Part shown: positions 28,336 to 36,632 of the stretch, one piece after another
Position numbering within the stretch: the first letter of the stretch is position 1
How the letters are laid out: the number at the start of each line of letters is the position of its first letter
Source: Pseudomonas kribbensis
GTDB taxonomy: Bacteria > Pseudomonadota > Gammaproteobacteria > Pseudomonadales > Pseudomonadaceae
Assembly: GCF_003352185.1 (NCBI RefSeq)
Contig: NZ_CP029608.1
Span: 5,002,501-5,066,500, forward strand
Reading direction: 5' to 3'
Length of the DNA stretch: 64,000 bases
The notes under the pieces: generated by a model
What the model saw: only the letters and a program-made list of their open reading frames with translations
Database searches by the model: none
Told to the model about the DNA's origin: nothing
Translations under genes and position numbers: made by a program

Positions 28336-29673
28336 ATGTACAGACAGTTTTCCATCGAACAGCTCGTCAACGGATTTCGCCGTGGCGAGCTCTGCCTCGA
28401 CACCTGGCAGCAGGCCCTGCGCGAGCGCCATGACCGGGCGCAGCATCTGCACAGTTTCATCACGTTCGACCCCGCGACGTTCGCCTACACGCCGGACGCG
28501 GATCGCCTGGCGCCGCTGTACGGGCTGCCGGTGTCCTTCAAGGACAACATCAATGTCAGCGGCATGCCGACCACTGCCGGCACCCCCGGCCTCGCCGATT
28601 ACCGGCCGCAGCACGACGCCGGTATCGTGGCGCGCTTCAAGCAACTGGGCGCGCGGGTGGTGGGCAAGAACAACATGCACGAACTGTCGTTCGGCGTGAC
28701 GTCGGCCAACCACACCTATGGCGCGGTCATCAACCCGGCCAACGAGCTGCATGGCGCCGGTGGCAGCAGCGGTGGCTGTGCCGCCGCTGTCGCCGCCGGG
28801 CTGGTGCCGTGTGCGGTAGGCACAGATACCGGCGGCTCGGTGCGCATCCCGGCGGCGTTTTGCGGCGTCGTCGGCCTGCGCCCGACGACCGGCGAATACC
28901 CGGCCGACGGCATCGTCCCGGTCTCGCAGACCAAGGACACACCAGGCCTGCTGACGCGCACGGTGGAAGACTGCCGGTTCGTCCACGGCCACCTGACCGG
29001 CCGGCACCTGCCGGCACTGCCCGACGATCGTGCGCTGCGCATCGGAATTCCCGAGCGCTTCCTCTGGGCCGATCTGGACAACAACGTCAGCCGCGACTGC
29101 CGTGCCGCCATCGACGCGCTCGCCAGCGCCGGCATGGAAATCGTTGCGGTCGACGATACGGTGATCGGCGAGATCAACGAGTGCATCCAATTCCCGCTGC
29201 CGATCTACGAATTCTTCATCGACTTTCCACGGTTCCTGATGAAGGAAGGGCGCGGCGCAGAATTCCTCGACATCCTGGCGCGGATCGGCGATCCCGGGAT
29301 CAAGAAAATCCTCACTGCACAGCTGGAAAGCCCGGCGATTTCCTATACCGACTATGTGCAGGCCTTGATGGGCAAAGTCCGGCTGGAGCAGGAGTACCGG
29401 CAACTGTTCAGTCGCCACCAGCTGGACTTGATGGCCTACCCGACAGTCAGTTGCAGTGCGCCGTTGCTGGCTGATTGTGCGGATGAAAGCCATTTCGAGC
29501 GGTTCGTGCGCAACACCGATCCGGCCAGCAACCTGGCAGCGCCGAGCATGACCGTGCCGGTGGCGGCCAAGGGTTCGCTGCCGGTGGGCCTGTCGTTCGA
29601 TGCATTGCCGGGGCAGGACGGATTTCTGTTGCAGGCAGTGAGCCGGTTGTCCCCCCTGCTGAACATCCGATGA
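28336..29673 (+). CDS. Indoleacetamide hydrolase-like amidase (IaaH type)
   Basis: A 445-residue amidase-signature enzyme with the Lys-cisSer-Ser triad: K in VSFKDNINVSG, the two serines in HGAGGSSGGCAAAV and GTDTGGSVRIPAAFCG. The segments GKNNMHELSFGVTS and LPVGLSFDAL agree closely with IaaH of P. savastanoi as I remember it. It should hydrolyse indole-3-acetamide to indole-3-acetate. Following the IaaM-like gene it completes the indole-3-acetamide route. Confidence 0.82.
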   Translation: MYRQFSIEQLVNGFRRGELCLDTWQQALRERHDRAQHLHSFITFDPATFAYTPDADRLAPLYGLPVSFKDNINVSGMPTTAGTPGLADYRPQHDAGIVARFKQLGARVVGKNNMHELSFGVTSANHTYGAVINPANELHGAGGSSGGCAAAVAAGLVPCAVGTDTGGSVRIPAAFCGVVGLRPTTGEYPADGIVPVSQTKDTPGLLTRTVEDCRFVHGHLTGRHLPALPDDRALRIGIPERFLWADLDNNVSRDCRAAIDALASAGMEIVAVDDTVIGEINECIQFPLPIYEFFIDFPRFLMKEGRGAEFLDILARIGDPGIKKILTAQLESPAISYTDYVQALMGKVRLEQEYRQLFSRHQLDLMAYPTVSCSAPLLADCADESHFERFVRNTDPASNLAAPSMTVPVAAKGSLPVGLSFDALPGQDGFLLQAVSRLSPLLNIR

Positions 29674-29676
29674 GTA

Positions 29677-29703
29677 CGGCTCGCCCCGACAAGGGGCGAG
29701 CCG
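29677..29703 (+). repeat. Intercistronic hairpin between amidase and permease genes
   Basis: A perfect 11-base inverted repeat CGGCTCGCCCC/GGGGCGAGCCG with a five-base loop immediately after the amidase stop. Without a T run it is more likely to stabilise mRNA or attenuate than to terminate fully. Confidence 0.6.
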
Positions 29704-29742
29704 GATCGAACCTTCCATAACAAAATCAATGCAGGCCCAGCC

Positions 29743-31011
29743 ATGCGTGCCACGTCACTTGCTTCATCCCCTTCCCCCGCCGCACTCGAACGCTCGCCCT
29801 CGGTCCTGGGCGGCGCCATGATCATCGGCGGAACCATCGTCGGCGCCGGAATGTTTTCCCTGCCGGTGGTCATGTCCGGGTTATGGTTTTACGGGTCGGT
29901 CGCCGTGTTGGTGTTTGCCTGGTTCTGCACCTTGCATTCGGGCCTGATGATTCTCGAGGCCAACCTCAACTACCACGAAGGCGCGAGCTTCTCGACCATC
30001 ACCCGTGATCTGCTGGGTCGTACCTGGAACCGGATCAACGGTCTGAGCATCGTCTTCGTGCTCTATACGCTGACCTACGCCTACATTTCCGCCAGCGGTT
30101 CAGTGATCCATCACACCCTGCAGTCCATGGGCGTCTCGCTGTCACCGCGTGCCGGCGGGCTGGGTTTCACCGTGCTGGTAGCGTTCATCGTCTGGCTCAG
30201 CACCTCGGCGGTGAGCCGGATGACCACCGTAGTGTTCGGCGCGAAGATCCTGGCATTCTTTCTGACCTTCGGCGGCCTGCTCGGCCATGTACAACCGGCC
30301 ACGCTGTTCGATCTGAACAGCGGCACCACCAGCTACTGGCCCTATCTGCTGGTAACCCTGCCCTTCTGCCTGACTTCGTTCGGGTTCCACGGCAACGTGC
30401 CGAGCCTGATGAAGCATTTCGGCAAGGACCCGAAGCGCATCCGTGCCTGCCTGCTGGGCGGCACGTTGATCGCACTGGGCCTGTATCTGGTGTGGATGCT
30501 GTGCAGCATGGGCAACATTGAGCGCGAAGCCTTCAAGGGCATCGCCCAGCGTGGCGGCAACATCGACGTGCTGATCAGCGCTCTGGGCTCACGCCTGGAC
30601 AGCGCCAATGTCGACCTTCTGCTGAATTTCTTCTCCAACTTCGCCGTGGCCTGCTCGTTTCTCGGCGTAACCCTGGGCCTGTTCGACTATCTGGCCGACG
30701 TGCTCGGTTTCGACGACCGGCCCATGGGCCGTCTGCGAACCGCTGCCGCGACTTTCCTGCCACCGATGCTCTGCGGGTTTCTCTGGCCGGAAGGCTTCAT
30801 TCACGCCATCGGTTTCGCCGGGCTGGCCGCCACACTTTGGGCCGTCATCACCCCGGCACTGCTGGCCCGGGCCTCGCGCAAACGCTTTGGCAGCCCGCTC
30901 TATCGGGTCTGGGGCGGTACGCCAATGATCGCTCTGGTGCTGTTTTTCGGCGTGATCTGCGCGGTCGCGCACCTGCTGTTCAACCTGGACCTGCTGCCGG
31001 TCTGGCGCTGA
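29743..31011 (+). CDS. Aromatic amino acid permease (Mtr/TnaB/TyrP family)
   Basis: A 422-residue permease with about 11 membrane segments. [20 protein letters not shown] near the N-terminus and [22 protein letters not shown] are hallmarks of the hydroxy/aromatic amino acid permease family. It would import tryptophan (or tyrosine) by proton symport. Its position after the IaaM/IaaH-like genes supports tryptophan as the substrate feeding that pathway. Confidence 0.88.
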   Translation: MRATSLASSPSPAALERSPSVLGGAMIIGGTIVGAGMFSLPVVMSGLWFYGSVAVLVFAWFCTLHSGLMILEANLNYHEGASFSTITRDLLGRTWNRINGLSIVFVLYTLTYAYISASGSVIHHTLQSMGVSLSPRAGGLGFTVLVAFIVWLSTSAVSRMTTVVFGAKILAFFLTFGGLLGHVQPATLFDLNSGTTSYWPYLLVTLPFCLTSFGFHGNVPSLMKHFGKDPKRIRACLLGGTLIALGLYLVWMLCSMGNIEREAFKGIAQRGGNIDVLISALGSRLDSANVDLLLNFFSNFAVACSFLGVTLGLFDYLADVLGFDDRPMGRLRTAAATFLPPMLCGFLWPEGFIHAIGFAGLAATLWAVITPALLARASRKRFGSPLYRVWGGTPMIALVLFFGVICAVAHLLFNLDLLPVWR

Positions 31012-31021
31012 ATCGCCAGCA

Positions 31022-31066
31022 TTCGGTTTTCCGAACGCGACCTGTCGGTCGGTTCGGATAACCGGA
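31022..31066. promoter_or_regulatory. Two candidate AauR binding sites upstream of aatJ
   Basis: TTCGGTTTTCCGAA (31022-31035) is a perfect inverted repeat, and TTCGGATAACCGGA (31053-31066) is a near-copy with one mismatch. Their centres are 31 bases apart, three helical turns, about 85-115 bases upstream of the -24 element. The pattern matches the TTCGG-N4-CCGAA repeat I recall for AauR in P. putida. Confidence 0.65.
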
Positions 31067-31142
31067 TCAGAAATGCTGAAAAACGCCATCACAAAACTTT
31101 AATCACCAGCAAAATCAACCAGTTAACTTGTTGCAACTGGTC

Positions 31143-31158
31143 TGGCACGACTCATGCT
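31143..31158 (+). promoter_or_regulatory. Sigma-54 promoter of the aat operon
   Basis: TGGCACGACTCATGCT has GG and GC spaced as in the -24/-12 consensus TGGCAC-N5-TTGCW. Transcription would start near 31168, about 107 bases before the aatJ ATG. This agrees with control by the NtrC-type regulator encoded downstream. Confidence 0.75.
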
Positions 31159-31274
31159 CTACACTCCTTCGACGAATGCCTGTTGCGCCAGCACAACAGG
31201 AGCCGTCAGGCATTCGAAGTACAAAGGGCCCGCTCAACCGGCTCCATAAAAAAAACAATGTCGAGGAAAATTTG

Positions 31275-32201
31275 ATGCGCATCGTTCCCCATATCCTGGG
31301 CGCAGCCATTGCTGCCGCTCTGATCAGCACACCAGTTTTCGCTGCCGAGCTCACCGGCACCCTTAAGAAGATCAACGACTCGGGCACCATCACCCTCGGG
31401 CATCGTGACAGCTCCATTCCTTTCTCCTACATCGCCGATGCTTCGGGCAAACCTGTGGGCTACTCCCACGACATTCAGGTCGCTATCGTCGAAGCCCTGA
31501 AAAAAGACCTGAACAAGCCTGACCTGAACGCCAAGTACAACCTGGTCACCTCGCAAACCCGTATTCCGCTGGTGCAGAACGGCACCGTGGACATCGAGTG
31601 CGGCTCCACCACCAACAACGCCGAACGCGCCCAGCAAGTCGACTTCACCGTCAACATCTTCGAAATCGGCACCCGCCTGCTGGTCAAGAAAGACAAGGAA
31701 GGCAAGCCGTCCTACGCCGACTTTGCCGACCTGAAAGGCAAGAACGTCGTGACCACCGCCGGCACCACCTCCGAGCGCATCATCAAGGCGATGAACGCTG
31801 ACAAGCAGATGGGCATGAACGTCATCTCCGCCAAGGACCACGGCGAATCCTTCCAGATGCTGGAAAGCGGCCGTGCCGTTGCCTTCATGATGGACGACGC
31901 CCTGCTGGCCGGCGAAGAAGCCAAAGCCAAGAAGCCGGATGACTGGGTCATCACCGGTACTCCACAGTCCTTCGAAGCCTACGCGTGCATGGTTCGTAAA
32001 GACGATCCGGCCTTCAAGAAGGCTGTAGACGACGCCATCGTCGCGCTCTACAAGTCCGGCGAGATCAACAAGATCTACAGCAAGTGGTTCGAGAGCCCGA
32101 TCCCGCCGAAGGGTCTGAACCTGAACTTCCCGATGAGCGAAAAGGTTAAAGAGCTGATCGCCAATCCGAGCGACAAGCCTGCGCCAGACGTAAAAATCTG
32201 A
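31275..32201 (+). CDS. aatJ: Glutamate/aspartate ABC transporter, periplasmic binding protein
   Basis: A 308-residue secreted binding protein with signal peptide (MRIVPHILGAAIAAALISTPVFA, cleavage after the AxA). The SBP family 3 fold is shown by GTITLGHRDSSIPFSY, GYSHDI and the ligand residues in ECGSTTNNAER. It is GltI/AatJ-like and binds acidic amino acids. ATG 31275 has GAGG upstream. Gene order aatJQMP then aauSR corresponds to P. aeruginosa PA1342-PA1339 with PA1336-PA1335. Confidence 0.93.
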   Translation: MRIVPHILGAAIAAALISTPVFAAELTGTLKKINDSGTITLGHRDSSIPFSYIADASGKPVGYSHDIQVAIVEALKKDLNKPDLNAKYNLVTSQTRIPLVQNGTVDIECGSTTNNAERAQQVDFTVNIFEIGTRLLVKKDKEGKPSYADFADLKGKNVVTTAGTTSERIIKAMNADKQMGMNVISAKDHGESFQMLESGRAVAFMMDDALLAGEEAKAKKPDDWVITGTPQSFEAYACMVRKDDPAFKKAVDDAIVALYKSGEINKIYSKWFESPIPPKGLNLNFPMSEKVKELIANPSDKPAPDVKI

Positions 32202-32216
32202 CACTGATCTAACCTT

Positions 32217-32250
32217 GTCACCTGAGGGAGCCAACCCTCCCTCGGGCGAC
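32217..32250 (+). repeat. Intercistronic hairpin between aatJ and aatQ
   Basis: GAGGGAG/CTCCCTC with extended flanking pairs (GTCACCT ... GGGCGAC) forms a stable stem just after aatJ. Such hairpins commonly protect the binding-protein message and give excess binding protein over permease. Confidence 0.6.
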
Positions 32251-32393
32251 AGTAAATACCTGCTGGTTTCAACTGGAACACTCGACCTGGTGGTTTTCGA
32301 GCCGATCGCGTGTGCCTGACGTTCAACGTCAGACGGGAAAGGATTTTCCCCAGGCGGGCACTTGTACATCGATCGAATCGAGGGGAGACCCTA

Positions 32394-33140
32394 ATGAATT
32401 ACAACTGGGACTGGGGCGTGTTCTTCAAGTCCACCGGCGTGGGCAGCGAGACCTATCTCGACTGGTTCATCTCCGGCCTGGGCTGGACCATCGCCATCGC
32501 CGTCGTGGCCTGGATCATCGCCCTGTTGCTGGGCTCGCTGCTGGGCATCATGCGCACCGTGCCGAACCGCATCGTGGCGGGCATCGCGACCTGCTACGTC
32601 GAACTGTTCCGCAACGTGCCGCTGCTGGTTCAGCTGTTCATCTGGTACTTCCTGGTACCCGACATGCTGCCGCAGAACCTGCAGGACTGGTACAAACAGG
32701 ACCTGAACCCGACCACCTCGGCCTACCTGAGCGTTGTCGTGTGCCTGGGCCTGTTCACCGCCGCCCGGGTCTGCGAACAGGTTCGCACCGGTATCCAGGC
32801 GCTGCCGCGTGGCCAGGAATCCGCCGCCCGCGCCATGGGTTTCAAGCTGCCGCAGATCTACTGGAACGTGCTGCTGCCCCAGGCCTACCGGATCATCATT
32901 CCGCCGCTCACCTCGGAATTTTTGAACGTGTTCAAGAACTCCTCCGTGGCCTCGCTGATCGGTCTGATGGAACTGCTGGCGCAAACCAAACAGACCGCCG
33001 AGTTCTCCGCCAACCTGTTTGAAGCCTTCACCCTGGCGACCCTGATCTATTTCACCCTGAACATGAGCCTGATGCTGCTGATGCGCATGGTCGAGAAGAA
33101 AGTCTCCGTGCCCGGCCTGATCTCCGTGGGGGGTAAATGA
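32394..33140 (+). CDS. aatQ: Glutamate/aspartate ABC transporter permease GltJ type
   Basis: A 248-residue HisM-type inner membrane permease with about five helices and the EAA loop GQESAARAMGFKLPQIYWNVLLPQ (visible around 145-170). ATG 32394 has GAGGGGAG upstream. Its stop overlaps the next permease start (ATGA). Confidence 0.92.
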   Translation: MNYNWDWGVFFKSTGVGSETYLDWFISGLGWTIAIAVVAWIIALLLGSLLGIMRTVPNRIVAGIATCYVELFRNVPLLVQLFIWYFLVPDMLPQNLQDWYKQDLNPTTSAYLSVVVCLGLFTAARVCEQVRTGIQALPRGQESAARAMGFKLPQIYWNVLLPQAYRIIIPPLTSEFLNVFKNSSVASLIGLMELLAQTKQTAEFSANLFEAFTLATLIYFTLNMSLMLLMRMVEKKVSVPGLISVGGK

Positions 33141-33811
33141 TGGAATTCGATTTCAGTGGCATCGTCCCGGCCATTCCCGGCCTGTGGAACGGCATGCTGA
33201 TGACCCTCAAGCTGATGGCGCTGGGCGTGGTCGGCGGGATCATCCTCGGTACCATTCTTGCGTTGTGCCGTCTGTCCCACAGCAAACTGCTGTCGAACCT
33301 CGCCGGCGCCTACGTCAACTATTTCCGTTCGATCCCGCTGCTGCTGGTGATCACCTGGTTCTACCTGGCGGTGCCGTTCGTGCTGCGCTGGATCACCGGC
33401 GAAGACACCCCGATCGGCGCGTTCACCTCGTGCATCGTGGCCTTCATGATGTTCGAAGCGGCGTACTTCTGCGAAATCGTCCGGGCCGGCGTGCAGTCGA
33501 TTCCCAAGGGCCAGATGGGCGCCGCCCAGGCACTGGGCATGACCTACGGCCAGATGATGCGCCTGATCATCCTGCCCCAGGCGTTCCGCAAGATGACCCC
33601 GCTGCTGCTGCAGCAGAGCATCATCCTGTTCCAGGACACCTCGCTGGTCTACACCGTGGGCCTGGTGGACTTCCTCAACTCCGCCCGCTCCAGCGGCGAC
33701 ATCATCGGACGCTCCAATGAGTTCCTGATCTTTGCCGGTGTCGTCTACTTCATCATCAGCTTTGCCGCCTCGCAGCTGGTCAAGCGTCTGCAAAAAAGGT
33801 TCGCCGTATGA
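33137..33811 (+). CDS. aatM: Glutamate/aspartate ABC transporter permease GltK type
   Basis: A 224-residue HisM-type permease with the EAA loop around [16 protein letters not shown]. It pairs with aatQ to form the heterodimeric channel. Overlaps both neighbours by four bases. The start may be the first or second of two tandem ATGs. Confidence 0.92.
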   Translation: MMEFDFSGIVPAIPGLWNGMLMTLKLMALGVVGGIILGTILALCRLSHSKLLSNLAGAYVNYFRSIPLLLVITWFYLAVPFVLRWITGEDTPIGAFTSCIVAFMMFEAAYFCEIVRAGVQSIPKGQMGAAQALGMTYGQMMRLIILPQAFRKMTPLLLQQSIILFQDTSLVYTVGLVDFLNSARSSGDIIGRSNEFLIFAGVVYFIISFAASQLVKRLQKRFAV

Positions 33812-34542
33812 TCTCTATCAAGAACATCAACAAGTGGTATGGGGACTTCCAGGTGCTGACCGATTGCAGCACCGAGGTCAAAAAGGGTGAAGTGATCGTG
33901 GTCTGCGGTCCGTCCGGTTCTGGCAAGTCGACCCTGATCAAGTGCGTCAACGCGCTGGAGCCGTTCCAGAAAGGCGACATCGTGGTCGACGGCACCTCGA
34001 TTGCCGATCCGAAGACCAACCTGCCGAAACTGCGCTCGCGCGTCGGCATGGTGTTCCAGCATTTCGAGCTGTTCCCGCACCTGACCATCACCGAAAACCT
34101 GACCATCGCGCAGATCAAGGTGCTGGGCCGCAGCAAGGAAGAGGCGACCAAGAAAGGCCTGCAGCTGCTTGATCGTGTCGGCCTGTCGGCTCACGCCCAC
34201 AAGCACCCGGGCCAACTGTCCGGCGGCCAGCAACAGCGTGTGGCGATTGCCCGTGCGCTGGCGATGGACCCGATCGTCATGCTGTTCGACGAACCGACCT
34301 CGGCGCTGGACCCGGAAATGGTCAACGAAGTGCTCGACGTGATGGTGCAGCTGGCCCACGAAGGCATGACCATGATGTGCGTGACCCACGAAATGGGCTT
34401 CGCCCGCAAAGTGGCCGACCGCGTGATTTTCATGGATGCCGGCAAGATCATCGAAGACTGCAAGAAGGAAGAGTTCTTCGGCGACATCAGCCAGCGCTCC
34501 GAACGCGCGCAGCATTTCCTCGAGAAAATCCTGCAGCACTAA
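33808..34542 (+). CDS. aatP: Glutamate/aspartate ABC transporter ATPase
   Basis: A 244-residue ATPase with Walker [10 protein letters not shown], signature [15 protein letters not shown], Walker [16 protein letters not shown] and H-loop VTHEMGFA, typical of GlnQ/GltL polar amino acid importers. It is the last transport gene, with a REP pair behind it. Confidence 0.94.
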   Translation: MISIKNINKWYGDFQVLTDCSTEVKKGEVIVVCGPSGSGKSTLIKCVNALEPFQKGDIVVDGTSIADPKTNLPKLRSRVGMVFQHFELFPHLTITENLTIAQIKVLGRSKEEATKKGLQLLDRVGLSAHAHKHPGQLSGGQQQRVAIARALAMDPIVMLFDEPTSALDPEMVNEVLDVMVQLAHEGMTMMCVTHEMGFARKVADRVIFMDAGKIIEDCKKEEFFGDISQRSERAQHFLEKILQH

Positions 34543-34570
34543 GCAATACCTTCGCCGGAGCAACTCCAAT

Positions 34571-34668
34571 CCCTTGTGGGAGCGAGCCTGCTCGCGATGA
34601 GGCCATTACAGTCAACATTGATGTTGAATGTCAGTCCGCCATCGCGAGCAGGCTCGCTCCCACAAGGG
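34571..34668. repeat. REP doublet (REPIN-like) between aatP and aauS
   Basis: Two inverted copies of a Pseudomonas REP sequence (TGTGGGAGCGAGCCTGCTCG at left, complement at right) lie about 40 bases apart. Each copy has an internal short palindrome GAGCCTGCTC. This is the REP-pair arrangement mobilised by RAYT transposases; no RAYT gene is in the window. Confidence 0.88.
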
Positions 34669-34715
34669 GCCGGCGATAGCCCTCAAGCAAGTGTTGTGGT
34701 TGACCCAAGGCATCT

Positions 34716-36632
34716 GTGATGAAATGCGACCCCAATCTCTATCGCGCAACCACGCCATCACTTGCCGTGAAACCCCGTCTGATCCGCCATTTGTTCCTGC
34801 CGCCGCTGATCATCATCCTGATGGTCGGACTGGGTTACGCCGGCTTCTGGATCAGTGAACGCTTCGGCATCCGCAGCCTCAGCGAAAACGGCCAGCGCCA
34901 GCTCGAACTGAACGCCCGCGCCGTCGAAAGCGAAATCAGCAAATACACCTACCTGCCCAGCCTGCTGGAACTCGAATCGAGCGTTTCGCAGTTGCTTGGC
35001 GACCCGACCCCGGAACACCGGCAAACGGTCAACGATTACCTGGAAGGCCTGAACCGGCGCAGCCGCAGTCGGGCCATCTATGTCATGGACACCACCGGCC
35101 GGGTCATGGCCACCAGCAACTGGCGCGACGTCGACAGTTACCTCGGCGAAGACCTGTCCTTCCGCGCCTACTTCCAGAAAGCCGTGCGTGGCGAACCCGG
35201 ACGTTTCTACGGGATCGGCAGCACCAATGGCGAGCCCGGCTATTACCTGGCCCACGGCCTGGAAGAACACGGCAAGATCATCGGCGTCGCGGTGGTCAAG
35301 GTGCGCATGGAAGCCATGGAAGAGCGCTGGCAACGGGCGCGCCTGGAAGCCTTCGTCAGTGATGAGAACGGCATCATCATTCTCTCCAGCGACCCGGCCC
35401 GACGTTTGAAATCCGTAGTGCCGCTGAGCGACGAGACCAAGGAAAAACTCGCCCGCAGCCTGCAGTACTACTGGTTCCCGCTCAACGAGCTGCAACCGCT
35501 CGCCCGGGAAACCCTGGCCGAAGGCGTGGAGAAACTCACGTTCCCGGCCAACAGCGAAGTCCTGCCGCAACAGGACCGCGACGAAGAGAACATCAGTTAC
35601 TTGGCACAGACCCGGCCATTGAGCGACACGCCGTGGAATTTCACCCTGCTCACGCCGTTGCAGGATCTGCGGCGCGAAGCGATCAATCAGGGGATTCTGG
35701 TGGCCGTGGCCTTTGCGTTGGTGGCGTTCCTGCTGATTGCCTGGAACGAGCGGCGCAAGGTCATCGCCACCCGCCTCGCCGCCCGGGAAGCCTTGCAGGA
35801 AGCCAACAATCAGCTGGAGCGTCGGATTACCGAACGCACCGCCGACCTGCGTGCCAGCAACGAACGGCTCAAGAGTCAGATCCGCGAACGCCGTCAGGCC
35901 GAAGAAACCCTGCGCCGGGCCCAGGACGAACTGGTGCAGGCCGGCAAACTTGCGGCCATCGGCCAGATGTCCACCAGCATCGCCCACGAACTGAATCAGC
36001 CATTGGCGGCGATGCGCACGCTGTCGGGCAATACCGTACGCTTTCTGGAGCGCGGCCAGCTGGATGTCGCCAGCACCAACCTCAAGACCATCAACGACCT
36101 GATCGACCGCATGGGCCGGATCACCGCCAGCCTGCGCTCGTTCGCCCGGCGCGGTGACGACAAGGGCCGCGCCAGCCTCGGCAAAGCGGTGGACGCGGCA
36201 CTGCAAGTGCTCGGCGCCCGAGTCGAGCACGCATCCCTGCAAGTGCATCGTCAGTTCATTGATGAGCAAGTGCAGATCGACCAGACGCGACTGGAGCAGA
36301 TTCTGGTCAACCTGATCGGCAACGCCCTCGACGCCATGCAGGCGCAACCGCTGCCGGAGCTGTGGCTGGAAGGCGAAGAATTCGACGGCAAATATCGCCT
36401 GCGGGTGCGCGACAACGGTCACGGTATCGACGCCGAAGCGCGCAAGCATCTGTTCGAACCGTTCTTCACCACCAAACCCGGCGAACAGGGTCTGGGCCTC
36501 GGCCTGACTCTTTCCGCCAGCCTGGCCGCCGCTACCGGCGGGCACCTGGGTGTCGAACACCCGGCCAGCGGTGGTACCACCTTCGTCCTCAGTTTACCGT
36601 TGGTAAGCCCTACTCCTGCCGAGCCAATATGA
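34716..36632 (+). CDS. aauS: Acidic amino acid sensor histidine kinase (DctB type)
   Basis: A 638-residue kinase. One N-terminal membrane helix (about 24-46), a periplasmic double-Cache sensor (about 50-305), a second helix (about 325-345, ILVAVAFALVAFLLIAW), a coiled coil, then the H-box SIAHELNQPLAAM with H424, N-box LVNLIGNALDAM and G-boxes DNGHGI and GLGLGLTLS. It should sense glutamate/aspartate and phosphorylate AauR. Four-base overlap with aauR. Confidence 0.9.
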   Translation: MMKCDPNLYRATTPSLAVKPRLIRHLFLPPLIIILMVGLGYAGFWISERFGIRSLSENGQRQLELNARAVESEISKYTYLPSLLELESSVSQLLGDPTPEHRQTVNDYLEGLNRRSRSRAIYVMDTTGRVMATSNWRDVDSYLGEDLSFRAYFQKAVRGEPGRFYGIGSTNGEPGYYLAHGLEEHGKIIGVAVVKVRMEAMEERWQRARLEAFVSDENGIIILSSDPARRLKSVVPLSDETKEKLARSLQYYWFPLNELQPLARETLAEGVEKLTFPANSEVLPQQDRDEENISYLAQTRPLSDTPWNFTLLTPLQDLRREAINQGILVAVAFALVAFLLIAWNERRKVIATRLAAREALQEANNQLERRITERTADLRASNERLKSQIRERRQAEETLRRAQDELVQAGKLAAIGQMSTSIAHELNQPLAAMRTLSGNTVRFLERGQLDVASTNLKTINDLIDRMGRITASLRSFARRGDDKGRASLGKAVDAALQVLGARVEHASLQVHRQFIDEQVQIDQTRLEQILVNLIGNALDAMQAQPLPELWLEGEEFDGKYRLRVRDNGHGIDAEARKHLFEPFFTTKPGEQGLGLGLTLSASLAAATGGHLGVEHPASGGTTFVLSLPLVSPTPAEPI

